NCBI GenBank assembly: GCA_003118195.1
Contig: BEXV01000440.1
Span: forward strand, 162,546 to 207,706
Source of the DNA: Hemicentrotus pulcherrimus
Lineage: Eukaryota; Echinodermata; Echinoidea; Camarodonta; Strongylocentrotidae
Reading direction: 5' to 3'
DNA length: 45,161 nucleotides
Shown: positions 36,001 to 45,161 of the stretch, piece after piece
Layout of the letters: the number at the start of each line of letters is the position of its first letter
How positions within the stretch are numbered: position 1 is the first letter of the stretch
Translations under genes and position numbers: made by a program
The notes under the pieces: generated by a model
What the model was told of the DNA's origin: nothing
Database searches by the model: none
The model's input: the letters and a program-made list of their open reading frames with translations, nothing else

Positions 36001-36099
36001 AAGGCGTGCGCTATGACAACGTGCTCCAGCTACAAACTTATAGCTAAGGACCGAATCCCTCGGGCCTTTGAATGCCTTTTCCTTCGGTGTCATATTCAG

Positions 36100-36345
36100 G
36101 GAAGGCTCAGTGGTTAGAGCGCCCGCCTCATGAACGGGAGGTCGTGGGTTCGAACCCCGGCCGAGTCATACCAAAGACTTCTAACAATGGGACCTTCTGT
36201 TTTCTAGCTAGACGCTCAGCATAAGATTAGAAAAGGGTAGTAATGACGTAATATGTTATGCAGGGCCCGCTGGAAGAACAGTTTCACAACTGAAGTGGCT
36301 ACCCTGGGTAATTAAAACATTATTGTTATTATATATTTTTCCAGT
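36100..36345 (+). repeat. tRNA-derived SINE with well-kept promoter boxes
   Basis: A-box-like ggctcagtggttagagcgc at 36104 and B-box ggttcgaaccccgg at 36147, correctly spaced. Then an unrelated body (tctagctagacgctcagcat) and a tail cattattgttattatata. The body and A/T tail mark a SINE rather than a working tRNA gene. Confidence 0.75.
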
Positions 36346-37100
36346 AGGGTTGTAATCGCTGACGCGAAAATTTCTAAAGCCTCATTCCTTTGCCGCTTCC
36401 GTGCATCTACCGGTATACAAGATTTGAAAGTGGGTAATTGGTGTTACCAAAGACAGCTGAAAGTTTCTTTCAAACCAAACTGTAATCCTGTTGGTCTGAG
36501 CCCGGAGTGCTTTCCCAAACATCAAATGCTGCACCAGCATTTTAACTGCGGGCAGTCAAGATTTCATCTGTTTTTTAAAATTCTTGATAAGATTTAGTTG
36601 AGACCTATTGAAATATATGCGTCCGTCCTTACCCGATCAGAAGTATATCACATACGCTCGCATTGTGTTCATAGGCTATTGTATGGTGGTATTGACCCTT
36701 AACCTTGACCTTTTGATCTCATTATATCAAACATAATCAGATTTCCAGCCACCTTTATTGGACCTCCATATTCAATGCTTCAGAGAGCAGTTAGAGTTGA
36801 GTGATTAAAAAATTAATTTTTGGTCAAACTCTTATTATCAACTGCTTATTCAAGTAAATCTTTTCTGGTAGTTCTTTTTTTTTTACTTCAACAATTTCTA
36901 AAACAAAAAATTTATCATGCCAGGTTACCAAATCCTAACTGTTTTAAAAATGGCACTATCCTGCTCGAAATTGTATGTCAGTGTATTTACATCTTTATTT
37001 TATCTAATACATATTAACAACACATGGTAGATGGCTTTGATGTGAAATATATACTCACGTTGGGCTTGTCCAACTTAGGGTGAAGTTCAGAATAATGAGT
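36346..37100. other. Intergenic, no feature seen
   Basis: AT-rich sequence with only short open frames and no recognisable repeat ends. I can support nothing here. Confidence 0.5.
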
Positions 37101-37106
37101 TCTGAC

Positions 37107-37361
37107 GTACCCAGTCAATATTTGAACCTCGTTGTAGGTGTAGGAGGTTCTTCCCACTTCCTGTGCCAAAACAAAGTTTTAAAATGGAATTTAAACTAAA
37201 CAGAAAAATGCAACCAATTTGGTTGCAGTTCCGCATAGTGGGTGCGGATGTACCCCGTCAATATTTGAACCTCGTTGTAGGTGTAGGAGGTTCTTCCCAC
37301 TTCCTGTACCAAAACAAAGTTTTAAAATGGAATTTAAACTAAACTGAAAAATGCAACCAAT
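37107..37361. repeat. Two tandem copies of a ~112-bp block (period 143)
   Basis: gtacccagtcaatatttgaa at 37107 and gtaccccgtcaatatttgaa at 37250 begin two near-identical blocks. Both continue gttgtaggtgtaggaggttc and end near aaaaatgcaaccaatt. About 30 bp of spacer lies between them. Confidence 0.85.
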
Positions 37362-38155
37362 TATTTGATTTTGAATACTGTTTCATATGATCTAAACAAA
37401 GCAAACAACACACAGTTAAACAAATTTTATACAATAATATGTAGTCTAGTGTGATAAATTAACCAAACAAAGTCAAGAAGTCCTACAGAAAACTGCATTT
37501 TAACTGCAGAATACCCCACACATTTTTAGTCTACAAGTACCACATACGTCGTTGGCGAGCCACCAATCAGAAGACCGAGTCTGGCTAGCTCGCTAAACCA
37601 GCACATGCGCACATGGTAACCGTTAGCGTCAGGGATAGGGTTATGAATATATCATGCAAACCGACCTTTTCACCAACCCATCAAATTCAAGCGGCAAGAA
37701 CAATGTAATACTTTGGAGTTGTGGTTGAATCTCACTCTCAGTATTTAGTCAATTCAGTTCTGTTTTTTACCTTAATAATTTATACATAGCTAAGCAATTA
37801 AAGTTCAATTGTTTGTGACCTATTTCTAAGCTGTTATTGTTTATGATGTAAAAGAAAACATATCAATATCAGCGAAACTAAGCTAGCTAGGGTCAGGGCC
37901 CGGAATTCTCAGCGTGCAGGGCAGGGAATAATTTTCCTCAAATTTTTTTATTAGCAATTTCATTCGATGGATAAATATTTCAAATAAAATTCTGTACATT
38001 TCTATGGAAGAAAACTGCTACACAAAAGATATTTTGTATAGCGGAGAGTGGGTGTGGCCTAATTAGTCAGAAGTATTGTCCCACTAGATTGAAGATTAAA
38101 AGTCAGCTGACAATTTGTCAGAGCTTGTTATAGAGTTTCGTGAAAAGGTTTTTAG
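37362..38155. other. Intergenic, no feature seen
   Basis: Short open frames only. No supported gene or repeat between the tandem duplication and the Gag-like remnant. Confidence 0.5.
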
Positions 38156-38345
38156 TCAGCACTGACAGTTGTCGGCGGACAGATGTTGATGAAACACCCC
38201 CAGTCTGGATAGGAGGATGAGATGAAGTTTGCGTTCAGACTGGGGAAGAACTTCAGCTACCACTTCTAGTCTGTGTACCCATTGTCCAAAATTCCTTCCG
38301 TCTTCACCAGTAAAAACCTCAGGGAGATTTAGTCGAAATGTACTC
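38156..38345 (-). pseudogene. Gag-like N-terminal fragment of an LTR retrotransposon
   Basis: From an ATG near 38345 the frame reads MSTFRLNLPEVFTGEDGRNF and then a W..RLE.. pattern, as at the start of Gypsy-type Gag proteins (LPE.F.GE....W..R.E). It breaks off after about 50 recognisable residues. No protease or polymerase is attached. Confidence 0.55.
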
Positions 38346-38534
38346 ATGATGATACATAAAATCAGTTGAAGAAGGGTGTGGTTGAGGGAGTGGAAGAGGG
38401 ATTCAGCTCGGTCAACAACCACTCCTGGTTCAGCAAACCAACAAGGTCCCAAGTTTTTCTTCCACAGCAGCCAATAGAGAATGGTCATGGCAAGTGTAGG
38501 TCATACCCTCAAGAGAGCAAATCTTCCCCTACGC

Positions 38535-38960
38535 CTAAGTGCAACTTAATTGCTTCAGACTTGACGGCACAGCTCTCCTTGGAAGTTCCTGGAGATTTCT
38601 ACCATGGTCCTGGTCTGGGCTGTCATACTGATCTAGAGATGGTTCAGCGAGTTGATGGTCAGCCTCCTGCAGGAAAGTGGCTGCCTCTTGATCAAGGGTG
38701 ATGTGGGGGGATTCTCTGAAACTCGCAGGCAAAGACTCCCAGGTTTTCTCCGGGTACTCCCTCATGACTGCAAAGAGATGTTTGCAGGGCATCTGGCTCC
38801 ACCACCAATCCCAGCATATGCAGCTGGGAGGGCCATAGGTCAGTAGCTTGACAACATATGTCAGCTTCTGCTCAGTGTCACTCTCCACCTCAAAGGTATT
38901 AGATGAAACCCTCCTGACATTTGTCTGTGGGATAGTGTCTGCCAGCCCAAATATTCTCAT
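38535..38960 (-). pseudogene. SWIM zinc-finger fragment, copy A
   Basis: 142 codons. A SWIM motif CxCx(n)CxH is visible as CICWDWWWSQMPCKHLFAV. The sequence around it (MREYPEKTWESLPASFRESP) resembles C-termini of SWIM-domain proteins tied to MULE-type or other DNA transposons. No upstream catalytic part. Duplicated at 39650. Confidence 0.6.
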
Positions 38961-39100
38961 GCAGTGCTGAATAAACCAAGCAGGTCTGTCAATTTATCTA
39001 AATTCAGATATGCATAGAATTGAATTGATCTTTATTCCATTCATCATAAAAACATAAGGAACATATAAAATGCAATATATAACGTACAAGTTAAAGAGAA
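38548..39100. repeat. Segmental duplicate, copy A
   Basis: About 550 bp matching 39646-40185, from aattgcttcagacttgacgg to acaagttaaagagaaac. Similarity is about 90% or more by eye. Contains the SWIM fragment. Confidence 0.85.
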
Positions 39101-39180
39101 ACATTAAGCTAGCTAAATTCAGATTATGGCTACTCCTGCTATGAAGACACCAAGCTAGGTACCTTGTTGCTCCCACCACC

Positions 39181-39645
39181 TTAAACGCTTCTGATATTCC
39201 CTTGCATCTCTTCTTCTTGGGATGTTATATCTTGTAATTGTGGAGTGCTTGGCGGCTGTTGAATCCTTGCTTCACTGGGACAATCCCTCCTCATATGTCC
39301 ATTCTTGTTACAGTTACAGCAGAATGGTGTGGAATTCTGCCGAGGATTGCTGGTCATTCCTATCATGGCTTGAACCACCTCTTTCAATGTCTCCTTTAGT
39401 TCAGTGATCTCACTCTTCAGGCTTTAGATAGTTTGGTCTTCAGCTGTCACTGATGCTTTTGCTGCCTCTACCTCACACTCTCTGATGCTGGGCTTTGATG
39501 TCACTCTGTTGTCATCCAGACCTTTAGAGAACTTCCTTCCGCATATCAATGAAAGACTTGCCCTCAGCGGGAAACATTATGGGACGGAGCTCCCTCTGGA
39601 TTTGTTTGTCCTTCACTCCAGTGACATTAAGGGTGTTGTCCTGCA
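39181..39645 (-). pseudogene. Gag-like fragment with CCHC zinc knuckle
   Basis: On the minus strand: residues like GKSFIDMRKEVLKGLDDN, then KETLKEVVQAMIGMTSNP, then a CX2CX4HX4C knuckle (CCNCNKNGHMRRDC) near 39290-39335. An internal stop lies near 39424. Typical of the C-terminal half of an LTR-retrotransposon Gag. It lies upstream of the N-terminal-like piece at 38345 on the same strand, so the order is scrambled. Confidence 0.65.
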
Positions 39646-40185
39646 AATTGCTTCAGACTTGACGGCACAACTTTCTTTGGAAGTTCCTGGAAATTTCTAC
39701 CATGGTCCTGGCCTGGGCTGTCATACTGATCTAGAGTTGGTTCAGCGACTTGATGGTCAGCCTCCTCCAGGAAAGTGGCTGCCTCTTGATCAACGGTGAT
39801 GTGAGGGGATTCTCTGAAACTCGCAGGCAGAGACTCCCAGGTTTTCTACGGGTACTCCCTCATGACTGCAAAGAGATGTTTGCAGGGCATCTGGCTCCAC
39901 CTCCAATCCCAGCATGTGCAGCTGGGAGGGCCATGGGTTAGTAGCTTGACAACATATGTCAGCTTCTGCTCAGTGTCGCTTTCCACCCCAAAAGTATTTG
40001 ATGAAACCCTCCTGATATTTGTCTCTGGGATGGTGTCTGCCAGCTCTAATTTTCTCATACAGTGCTGAATAAACCAAACAGGTCTGTCAATGTATCTAAA
40101 TTCAGGTATGCATAGAATTGAATTGATCTTTATTCCAGCATAAAAACATAAAACATATGAAATGCAAACATAGAGTACAAGTTAA
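39646..40185. repeat. Segmental duplicate, copy B
   Basis: Second copy of the 38548-39100 block, offset about 1.1 kb. Confidence 0.85.
39655..40058 (-). pseudogene. SWIM zinc-finger fragment, copy B, nonsense-broken
   Basis: Same sequence as copy A including CTCWDWRWSQMPCKHLFAV. After MREYP the GAG codon of copy A is TAG here, cutting the frame. The remaining codons still align beyond the stop. Confidence 0.6.
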
Positions 40186-40226
40186 AGAGAAACTTTTACA
40201 ATAGAATATATAGAATGTGGAGACAG

Positions 40227-40620
40227 CTAGGAAAGCCAAAGGCTTAATATTGGTGCTGCCACGAAACAGTAATACAGTATAAAACCATCTTGCGGGCTTT
40301 TGCAGTTGCATACCACTCTGTTTTCAGTGATCCAGGCATTGTTGGTATCGCTGTTCTCTTTCACAGCCTGGAGGAGCCTCTCACGGCCTGGTTCCAGGTG
40401 CTCCCCCACCATCACTTTATCGAATCTGGTGAACCCTGTTATCATGTCTGACAAACCTTGCCAAGATAGGGTGGGGTTTGACTTGCTGTTGCTGACCTAT
40501 TCGGAAGCTGGCTCTCAAGTCTCCCTCATTGAACCCGACTTGAGCCTCTGCTGCAACCTCCACCACCAGCTTCCCTGTAGATTCCTCTGGGCTCTCAGGG
40601 ACTCCCCTAACTATTCCAAA
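40227..40620 (-). pseudogene. L1-type ORF1p (RRM-like) fragment
   Basis: Pieces ESTGKLVVEVAAEAQVGFNE, ARFVRHDNRVH and TRFDKVMVGEHLEPGRERLL, LQAVKENSDTNNAWITEN lie in order on the minus strand. About 39 bp that encode the LLCNKKK segment in other copies are deleted between RVH and TRF, with a frame change. Confidence 0.65.
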
Positions 40621-40674
40621 TATCCATGAATGTGACCCTTTCGTGTTCTTGAAAACGACTTGCTCCTCACCCGT

Positions 40675-41535
40675 TTATGGTCCTTTCTTGATTGGTTTCT
40701 GTTTTCTCCCATTGCTAGAATTGTGTTCAAGAACTGATAACTCTAGCCTTGCTAGCATACCAGGGTAGTGGAAACGTTTTCTCTTAGGACAATACTTCAG
40801 AAGCATGCTGTGGTATGCCTCAAGATCTCCTGTTTTACAAGCCTTTGTCAAATGATGATTATCTTTCACAAGATTCCTGTTGAATAGGACCTCTTGAACT
40901 GCCAGATGTGCTGGAGAACCTGGTGTTAACCATCGTGTGACTCTCTCTTCATCAGGTGGAAGCGGTTCATGACCACATTCATAAAAGTTATCTCCAGAAT
41001 TCCACGAATTGACATTAGGCACATGATGTGTGATGGACTGCCACATCTTGATGAGAAGCTCCTCATCTCCATTGCAATTTGAGGCTGACCACCACAAATG
41101 ATTTGTAATGACTCTTATCCATTGGACAAGTTCTGAATTTTCTTTTTGTTTGCTTTTGGCCAGCAACTTCTTTTTGACTGATTTGCAGACATGCCAAACA
41201 TCAAATTGATGTTCAACATCAGAGTACTCTTCTCTCATTACTTTTCTTATCCCAACGTGTCCGTCAGTTGCGACTGTGCCAACATTGACACCAGCCTCCA
41301 CCAGCTCTTGCATGGCCCGTTAAAAACCTACCTTTTCCATTGCCACAGAGCTTGTAGCTTCTGACACTTGAACCAGGGCCATGGACAAGACTTTATTTAT
41401 ACTCATATTCATCATGGTATAACTGCAGTACTTTGCATTATGCCCAGGGGGATCGCAACCCCCATCCCCATATATACAGTTATTTCCTTCATTTTCAACT
41501 TCCCTTCTAGCTTCTGCTACATTTTCCTTCTCTTT
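40675..41535 (-). pseudogene. Kolobok-like transposase, broken by one stop
   Basis: The downstream open part (40675-41313, 212 codons) reads GTVATDGHVGIRKVMREEY, then HQFDVWHVCKSVKKKL, ITNHLWWSASNCNGDEELL and AYHSMLLKYCPKRKRFHYP. The upstream part in the same frame has GDGGCDPPGHNAKYCSYTMM and VQVSEATSSVAMEK. These are the recurring blocks of the DDE-type proteins I know as Kolobok transposases. A TAA at 41320-41322 divides the frame. No THAP domain is seen. Superfamily name from memory; the transposase nature is firmer than the name. Confidence 0.75.
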
Positions 41536-41765
41536 ATTGCATAGTAGCCGAACCTTGTCATCATGTCTGACAAACCTTGCAAAGATAGGGTGGGGTTTGC
41601 CCTGCTGTAGACCGATGCTAATTTGTCTCCCTCATTGAACCCGACTCCAGCTCCTTCTGCAACCTCCACCACCAGCTTCCCAGTAGGTTCCTCTGGGCTC
41701 TCAGTGACTCCCCTAATGATAATATTGTCCCGCCTCTGCTACTGTTCCATACCTAAAATCAACAT
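41535..41765 (-). pseudogene. L1-type ORF1p fragment joined in frame to the Kolobok-like frame
   Basis: Minus-strand sequence gives NIIIRGVTESPEEPTGKL, VGFNEGD, then (after a frame change) HPIFARFVRHDDKVRLLCNK, continuing without a break into EKENVAEARREVENEGNN of the transposase frame. Confidence 0.65.
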
Positions 41766-42439
41766 AATTCCCCTCTGCTTTGGAAAAGGTGCTGTGGATC
41801 AATTCAACTGCGCAGGCTGGTATGAATCTCCTCACCCCTCTCCTTAGTAGGCTTTGGACCCAGTGGGTAACCATTTGATAGCCTGCATATCTGTAAGACC
41901 TGTAGCAAAAGAGTGAGAGTGAGACAAGCAGCTTCAGTTTTAATATTCAAAACAAATTTCTTTTTCCATTTTTTAGTAATAGTATTGCACATATTTTCAT
42001 GGCGTTTACTCTTGACAATCAAATAATTATTGTATCTTCTCGTGACTCACGCACAAGGTGCCATATTGCTATTAACTGTAGAAGTAATAAATACAAAATA
42101 AAGTTCATGCAGTATACCCAAATGTCCGGCATCGAGACAGGTTGATTATCTGGACACGTGATTTCAACCATTATTTGAAGAACTTTACAAGCAATGTTTC
42201 ATAAATCTACTAAGCTATGTTGGACATGCAAGAAGAAAAATATTCATGATGGTCATTATATATTATACATATTTTGATGACAATTTTTTTTTAAATGAAA
42301 AGCCAAAAGCAATAGCCATGGCCTTGGCGGAAGCTTTATTATCCAAATATACAACCTCCTAAAATACAGTTACAACCAATTACTAATACATTGCACGTAC
42401 TAGAGGACTTCGAAAAAATTAAAAAATACAAGTAAACCT

Positions 42440-42735
42440 ACTCATTTTCAAGCTTATCCAGTATTTGGTCCCTATGCCCTAGCTCTCGTATCCAAGCAGG
42501 CAATCAAGGACGTCCTAAGAACTGCCCGTTCAAGACAAACCTTACTAAAGTCTTCATGAACAGTATTGCAAGAAATATCCTCGCTCAAAAAGTGTAGACA
42601 GTTCATGACTTCAACACAACAACACAACATCGACACTGTAACAGAGTCTCCATTGGGATGCATAGTCCAAAGAAACACCAGTCGCTGTTAGCAAGACGGT
42701 CTACGTCTGGATCTGGGGCTGGTGAGTCTTAGTCT
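42440..42735 (-). pseudogene. Cysteine-rich fragment like the P2X7 C-terminal (ballast) domain
   Basis: In two frames on the minus strand: RLANSDWCFFGLCIPMETL with CRCC, then MNCLHFLSEDISCNTVHEDF and SKVCLERAVLRTSLIACLD. The spacing WC..C..C ... CC ... C.T...F..V.L...VL resembles the zinc-binding C-terminal domain of P2X7 and the stand-alone versions in invertebrate genomes. Frame breaks show it is not intact. No P2X channel part is present. Confidence 0.5.
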
Positions 42736-43139
42736 TCGTCGCCGTGACACTGAAGCCTTTCCCATTGCCTTGCATGCATTTCGTAAGCGGTGAACGTGGG
42801 TTTAAAATTGTAAGGCTTTGGACGTACTAGCGTAGCTTCATTCTCTTCCAATGTTCATCGGAATATTGGCGCTTCGATCTAGATTAGTGTTCAAATGGGC
42901 TGGGCAATCTCGATGGTTGGCGACGGCAATCATCAAAGTATTGATGTGTTTGTCTAGAGTGTTGTCTCTCCAGCTTGAGTTCCGGCTCATCCAATCACTT
43001 TAAGACCTTTTCAAGTGTCACCGAACTGGTATCATTTCTCTTTGGCGAAGTTGAAGCTATAGTATGGTTAGGTGCTACTGACAGTTGTCCCATCCGGTTT
43101 GCTCTCTCAACTCTCACAGCAATATCCAGCAGGGGTTTG

Positions 43140-43480
43140 TCGATACCCTTGCTGTTGCCTGGTGCTCAAGTCTCCCTCATTGAACCCGACTCCAGCCTCT
43201 GCTGCAACCTCCACCACCAGCTTCCCAGTAGATTCCTCTAGGCTCTCATGATAATATTGTCCCACTTCTGCTCCTGTTCCATAATCACAAGCTTGTCATA
43301 ATGGGGTTGCAGCGCTCCTTCACCTTGAGGGAGATTTGCCCAGGATTCTGCCTAAGTTGTGATTTTTTTCTAAGGTTGCCATGTCGGCTTAGTGCTTCGG
43401 AAGTTCATTTTTTTTTTCAATGTTCAGAGCACGATCACTTGTGTCTTGTAGTGATGTTTCAATATCCAAAATTTTTCGGT
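43140..43480 (-). pseudogene. L1-type ORF1p fragment, coiled coil end and RRM-like start
   Basis: ERLQPHYDKLVIMEQEQKWD and NIIMRA, then ESTGKLVVEVAAEAGVGFNE. This is the junction from coiled coil to RNA-binding domain in ORF1-type proteins. It is broken by frameshifts on both sides. Confidence 0.55.
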
Positions 43481-43559
43481 GCATGCAGTTCGTTTCGACA
43501 CGAAGACATAAGTTCACTGAGAGTGGGCTGGTCAGAGTGATTTGGACTGATGCTGTGTA

Positions 43560-44560
43560 GTACTAGTAGCTTGGGTGTAACGCGGCATGGTAGTAATTGT
43601 AGGTTGATTAAAGTCATTCAAAAATACAGCTAAATCTCATGGAAATGCGCAAGAATTGATGTCCAATTCATACAATTATATGTTCACATGTATAGATTGA
43701 CGTAATTAACCTGCTTATGTATCAGTTGTATGTAGAAAAGTGTGAATTGGCACCAGCCGGAGCTGTCAGAAAACATGTGTTAACTCAACGGCATCCATGT
43801 ACAATTTATACCATGCAACAACGGCAACCACCGTTCTCTGTCCTTTTTCCTCTGCCAAAGAGGTAGAAGATTCAGTGCTACATCTACAATATCATCTACA
43901 TTCGAATTGGATGCCTCGTCTCCCTCCAATACATCTGTACAATGCTGCATATTCAACAATTTTCAATTTTCAAGTTCAAGTGAAGGAATATTCAACCATT
44001 CATAGTTAGAGCTTCATACCATGCTCTTCTTGATATACTTGAAATTAAATAGGGTGGTTAGTGAAAGTTTATGGAAGATGGCGGAGTTAAACCACCGTTT
44101 TACTTACGGGGCGGTGATATGAGGTGAAATGATAGACAGGAAGAAAACATGGGTACTAACCTTAATAACTAACCTTAATATTTAGAAGTACTGGATACGA
44201 ATGCTCAGCTATATGATGCTCAGCTATGAAATATAATCTACGAAATACGATACTCAGCTAGATAGCGGATAAAAGCTCCCTCGGTCGAAGGTTAACATGA
44301 GAGAGCGTGGATTCAGTATATAATAATAGTAGCTATAGAAGTTTTCTATTATCTATGCTTGTAGCGGGGCTGTATCAATCATCATCATGATCACCACTGT
44401 ATTATCTATAATCTAAATTTTTCCTCTATACCTTCCCCCCACCGTCCTTTCCCCCTCTGCAAGTGTCTTATAACTTCAATCCACTTTGCCTTTACCGACC
44501 ATTAGACACAACGATGTGGATGAAGAATATATACTTTACAAAGAGTTTTTAATGTCGCAA
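43560..44560. other. Intergenic, no feature seen
   Basis: Short open frames only. I see no exon with credible splice sites and no defined repeat. Confidence 0.5.
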
Positions 44561-44599
44561 TTGTTTTGATTCGCTATTGCTAGCAACCACGTCTCCATT

Positions 44600-45080
44600 A
44601 TCTCATCTTTACATCTCCATCATCATCATTTTCATCATCATCACCATCACCCTAGCTACCATCTTCATCACCATCATTATCTTCATCATCATATCTATTT
44701 CCATTATCATCATCTTCATCACTATCATCTCCATCTCCATTATCATCATCGTCTACACAAACACCATTATCTTCATCACCACTATCACCACTGTCATCAT
44801 CCCCACCATCATCGTCTTCACGACCACCATCATTGTCTTCACGACCACCACCATCACTGTCTTCACGACCACCACCATCACTGTCTTCACGACCACCACC
44901 ACCATCATTGTCTTCACGACCACCACCATCATTATCATCACTATTATGATCATCTTCGTCACCATAATCTTCATCATCACCATCTTCATCACTATCGTCT
45001 CCAGCTCCATTATCATCATCATCATCATCACCACTATCACCATCATCATCATCTCAACCATCATCGTCTTCACGACCACT
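44600..45080. repeat. ATC-rich microsatellite with internal 24-bp minisatellite
   Basis: Imperfect (ATC)n and (ACC)n over about 480 bp. At 44812-44935 it is ordered into about five copies of a 24-bp unit, catcactgtcttcacgaccaccac with slight length changes. It gives long spurious open frames on both strands (Ile/Thr-rich and Met/Val-rich). Confidence 0.92.
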
Positions 45081-45161
45081 CAGTGACATTCGCCCTTAAC
45101 CACTAACACTTCCATCTCCTCTCCATCTTTCATCCCCCTGAAATTCTCAAAACAAAACTAC

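Noticed and set aside
36100..36175. Functional tRNA gene
   Set aside because: Promoter boxes are good, but the sequence runs into a SINE body and A/T-rich tail, and a clean acceptor stem is not evident.
44081..44096. AAGATGGCGG word resembling a YY1 site at a promoter
   Set aside because: A single motif with no exon or other promoter sign nearby.
44577..45086. 169-codon + strand frame and 108-codon - strand frame
   Set aside because: Both are translations of the ATC-rich simple repeat (Ile/Thr- or Met/Val-rich), without codon or domain signals.

Overview
This window is animal (metazoan) DNA. It carries the 3' two thirds of one large, intron-rich gene on the + strand, followed by about 12 kb of transposon debris. 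The organism is probably a marine deuterostome, and an echinoderm such as a sea urchin fits best. The reasons are the AT-rich introns full of TACATGTA and ACCGGTA words, tRNA-derived SINEs, fold-back elements ending in GGGCCTGTTTCAT-like sequence, and a few percent difference between copies that look allelic. I cannot fix the species from sequence alone.

Region 1 (1-2487): no gene seen; intronic or upstream non-coding sequence. Region 2 (2488-32533): 34 recognisable coding exons of the centriolar coiled-coil protein centriolin (CNTRL/CEP110). All have GT-AG borders, and their phases agree from exon to exon. They hold about 6.29 kb of coding sequence (about 2,095 codons), plus whatever lies in a 936-base gap of Ns at 15290-16225. 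The leucine-rich-repeat N-terminus expected of the family lies outside the window. Identification rests on blocks recalled from human centriolin: CNVPEHH, DEIEC..KRR.ELREAD, EELERR, a LEKTQ-like block, and a C-terminal MS.Q.EVL...ELVTS block. Translation ends with a TGA at 32531-32533.

The exons are unusually eventful. One exon is present twice (22343 and 22686) and one intron block twice (18679 and 19135). Each pair is separated by a single N, which points to unmerged allelic contig ends. Two other exons have decayed tandem copies beside them (26566 and 26724 before 26932; 29171 before 29354). The proline-rich exon at 14509 contains two in-frame stops. Members of a short inverted-repeat element (TACAGTCAAACCTG ends) supply or abut two splice donors and sit 17 bases after the stop codon.

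Region 3 (32534-36350): short palindromic elements, a 898-bp Harbinger-like element whose empty site is preserved 1.8 kb away, and a tRNA-derived SINE. Region 4 (36350-38150): a short tandem duplication and otherwise nothing coding. Region 5 (38156-43560): minus-strand remnants of transposon proteins. These are Gag-like pieces with a CCHC knuckle, two copies of a SWIM zinc-finger piece, several copies of an L1-type ORF1p RRM-like domain, a Kolobok-like transposase fused in frame behind one ORF1p copy, and a cysteine-rich piece like the P2X7 C-terminus. All are broken. Region 6 (43560-45161): no gene, ending in a long ATC-rich simple repeat with a 24-bp minisatellite inside it.
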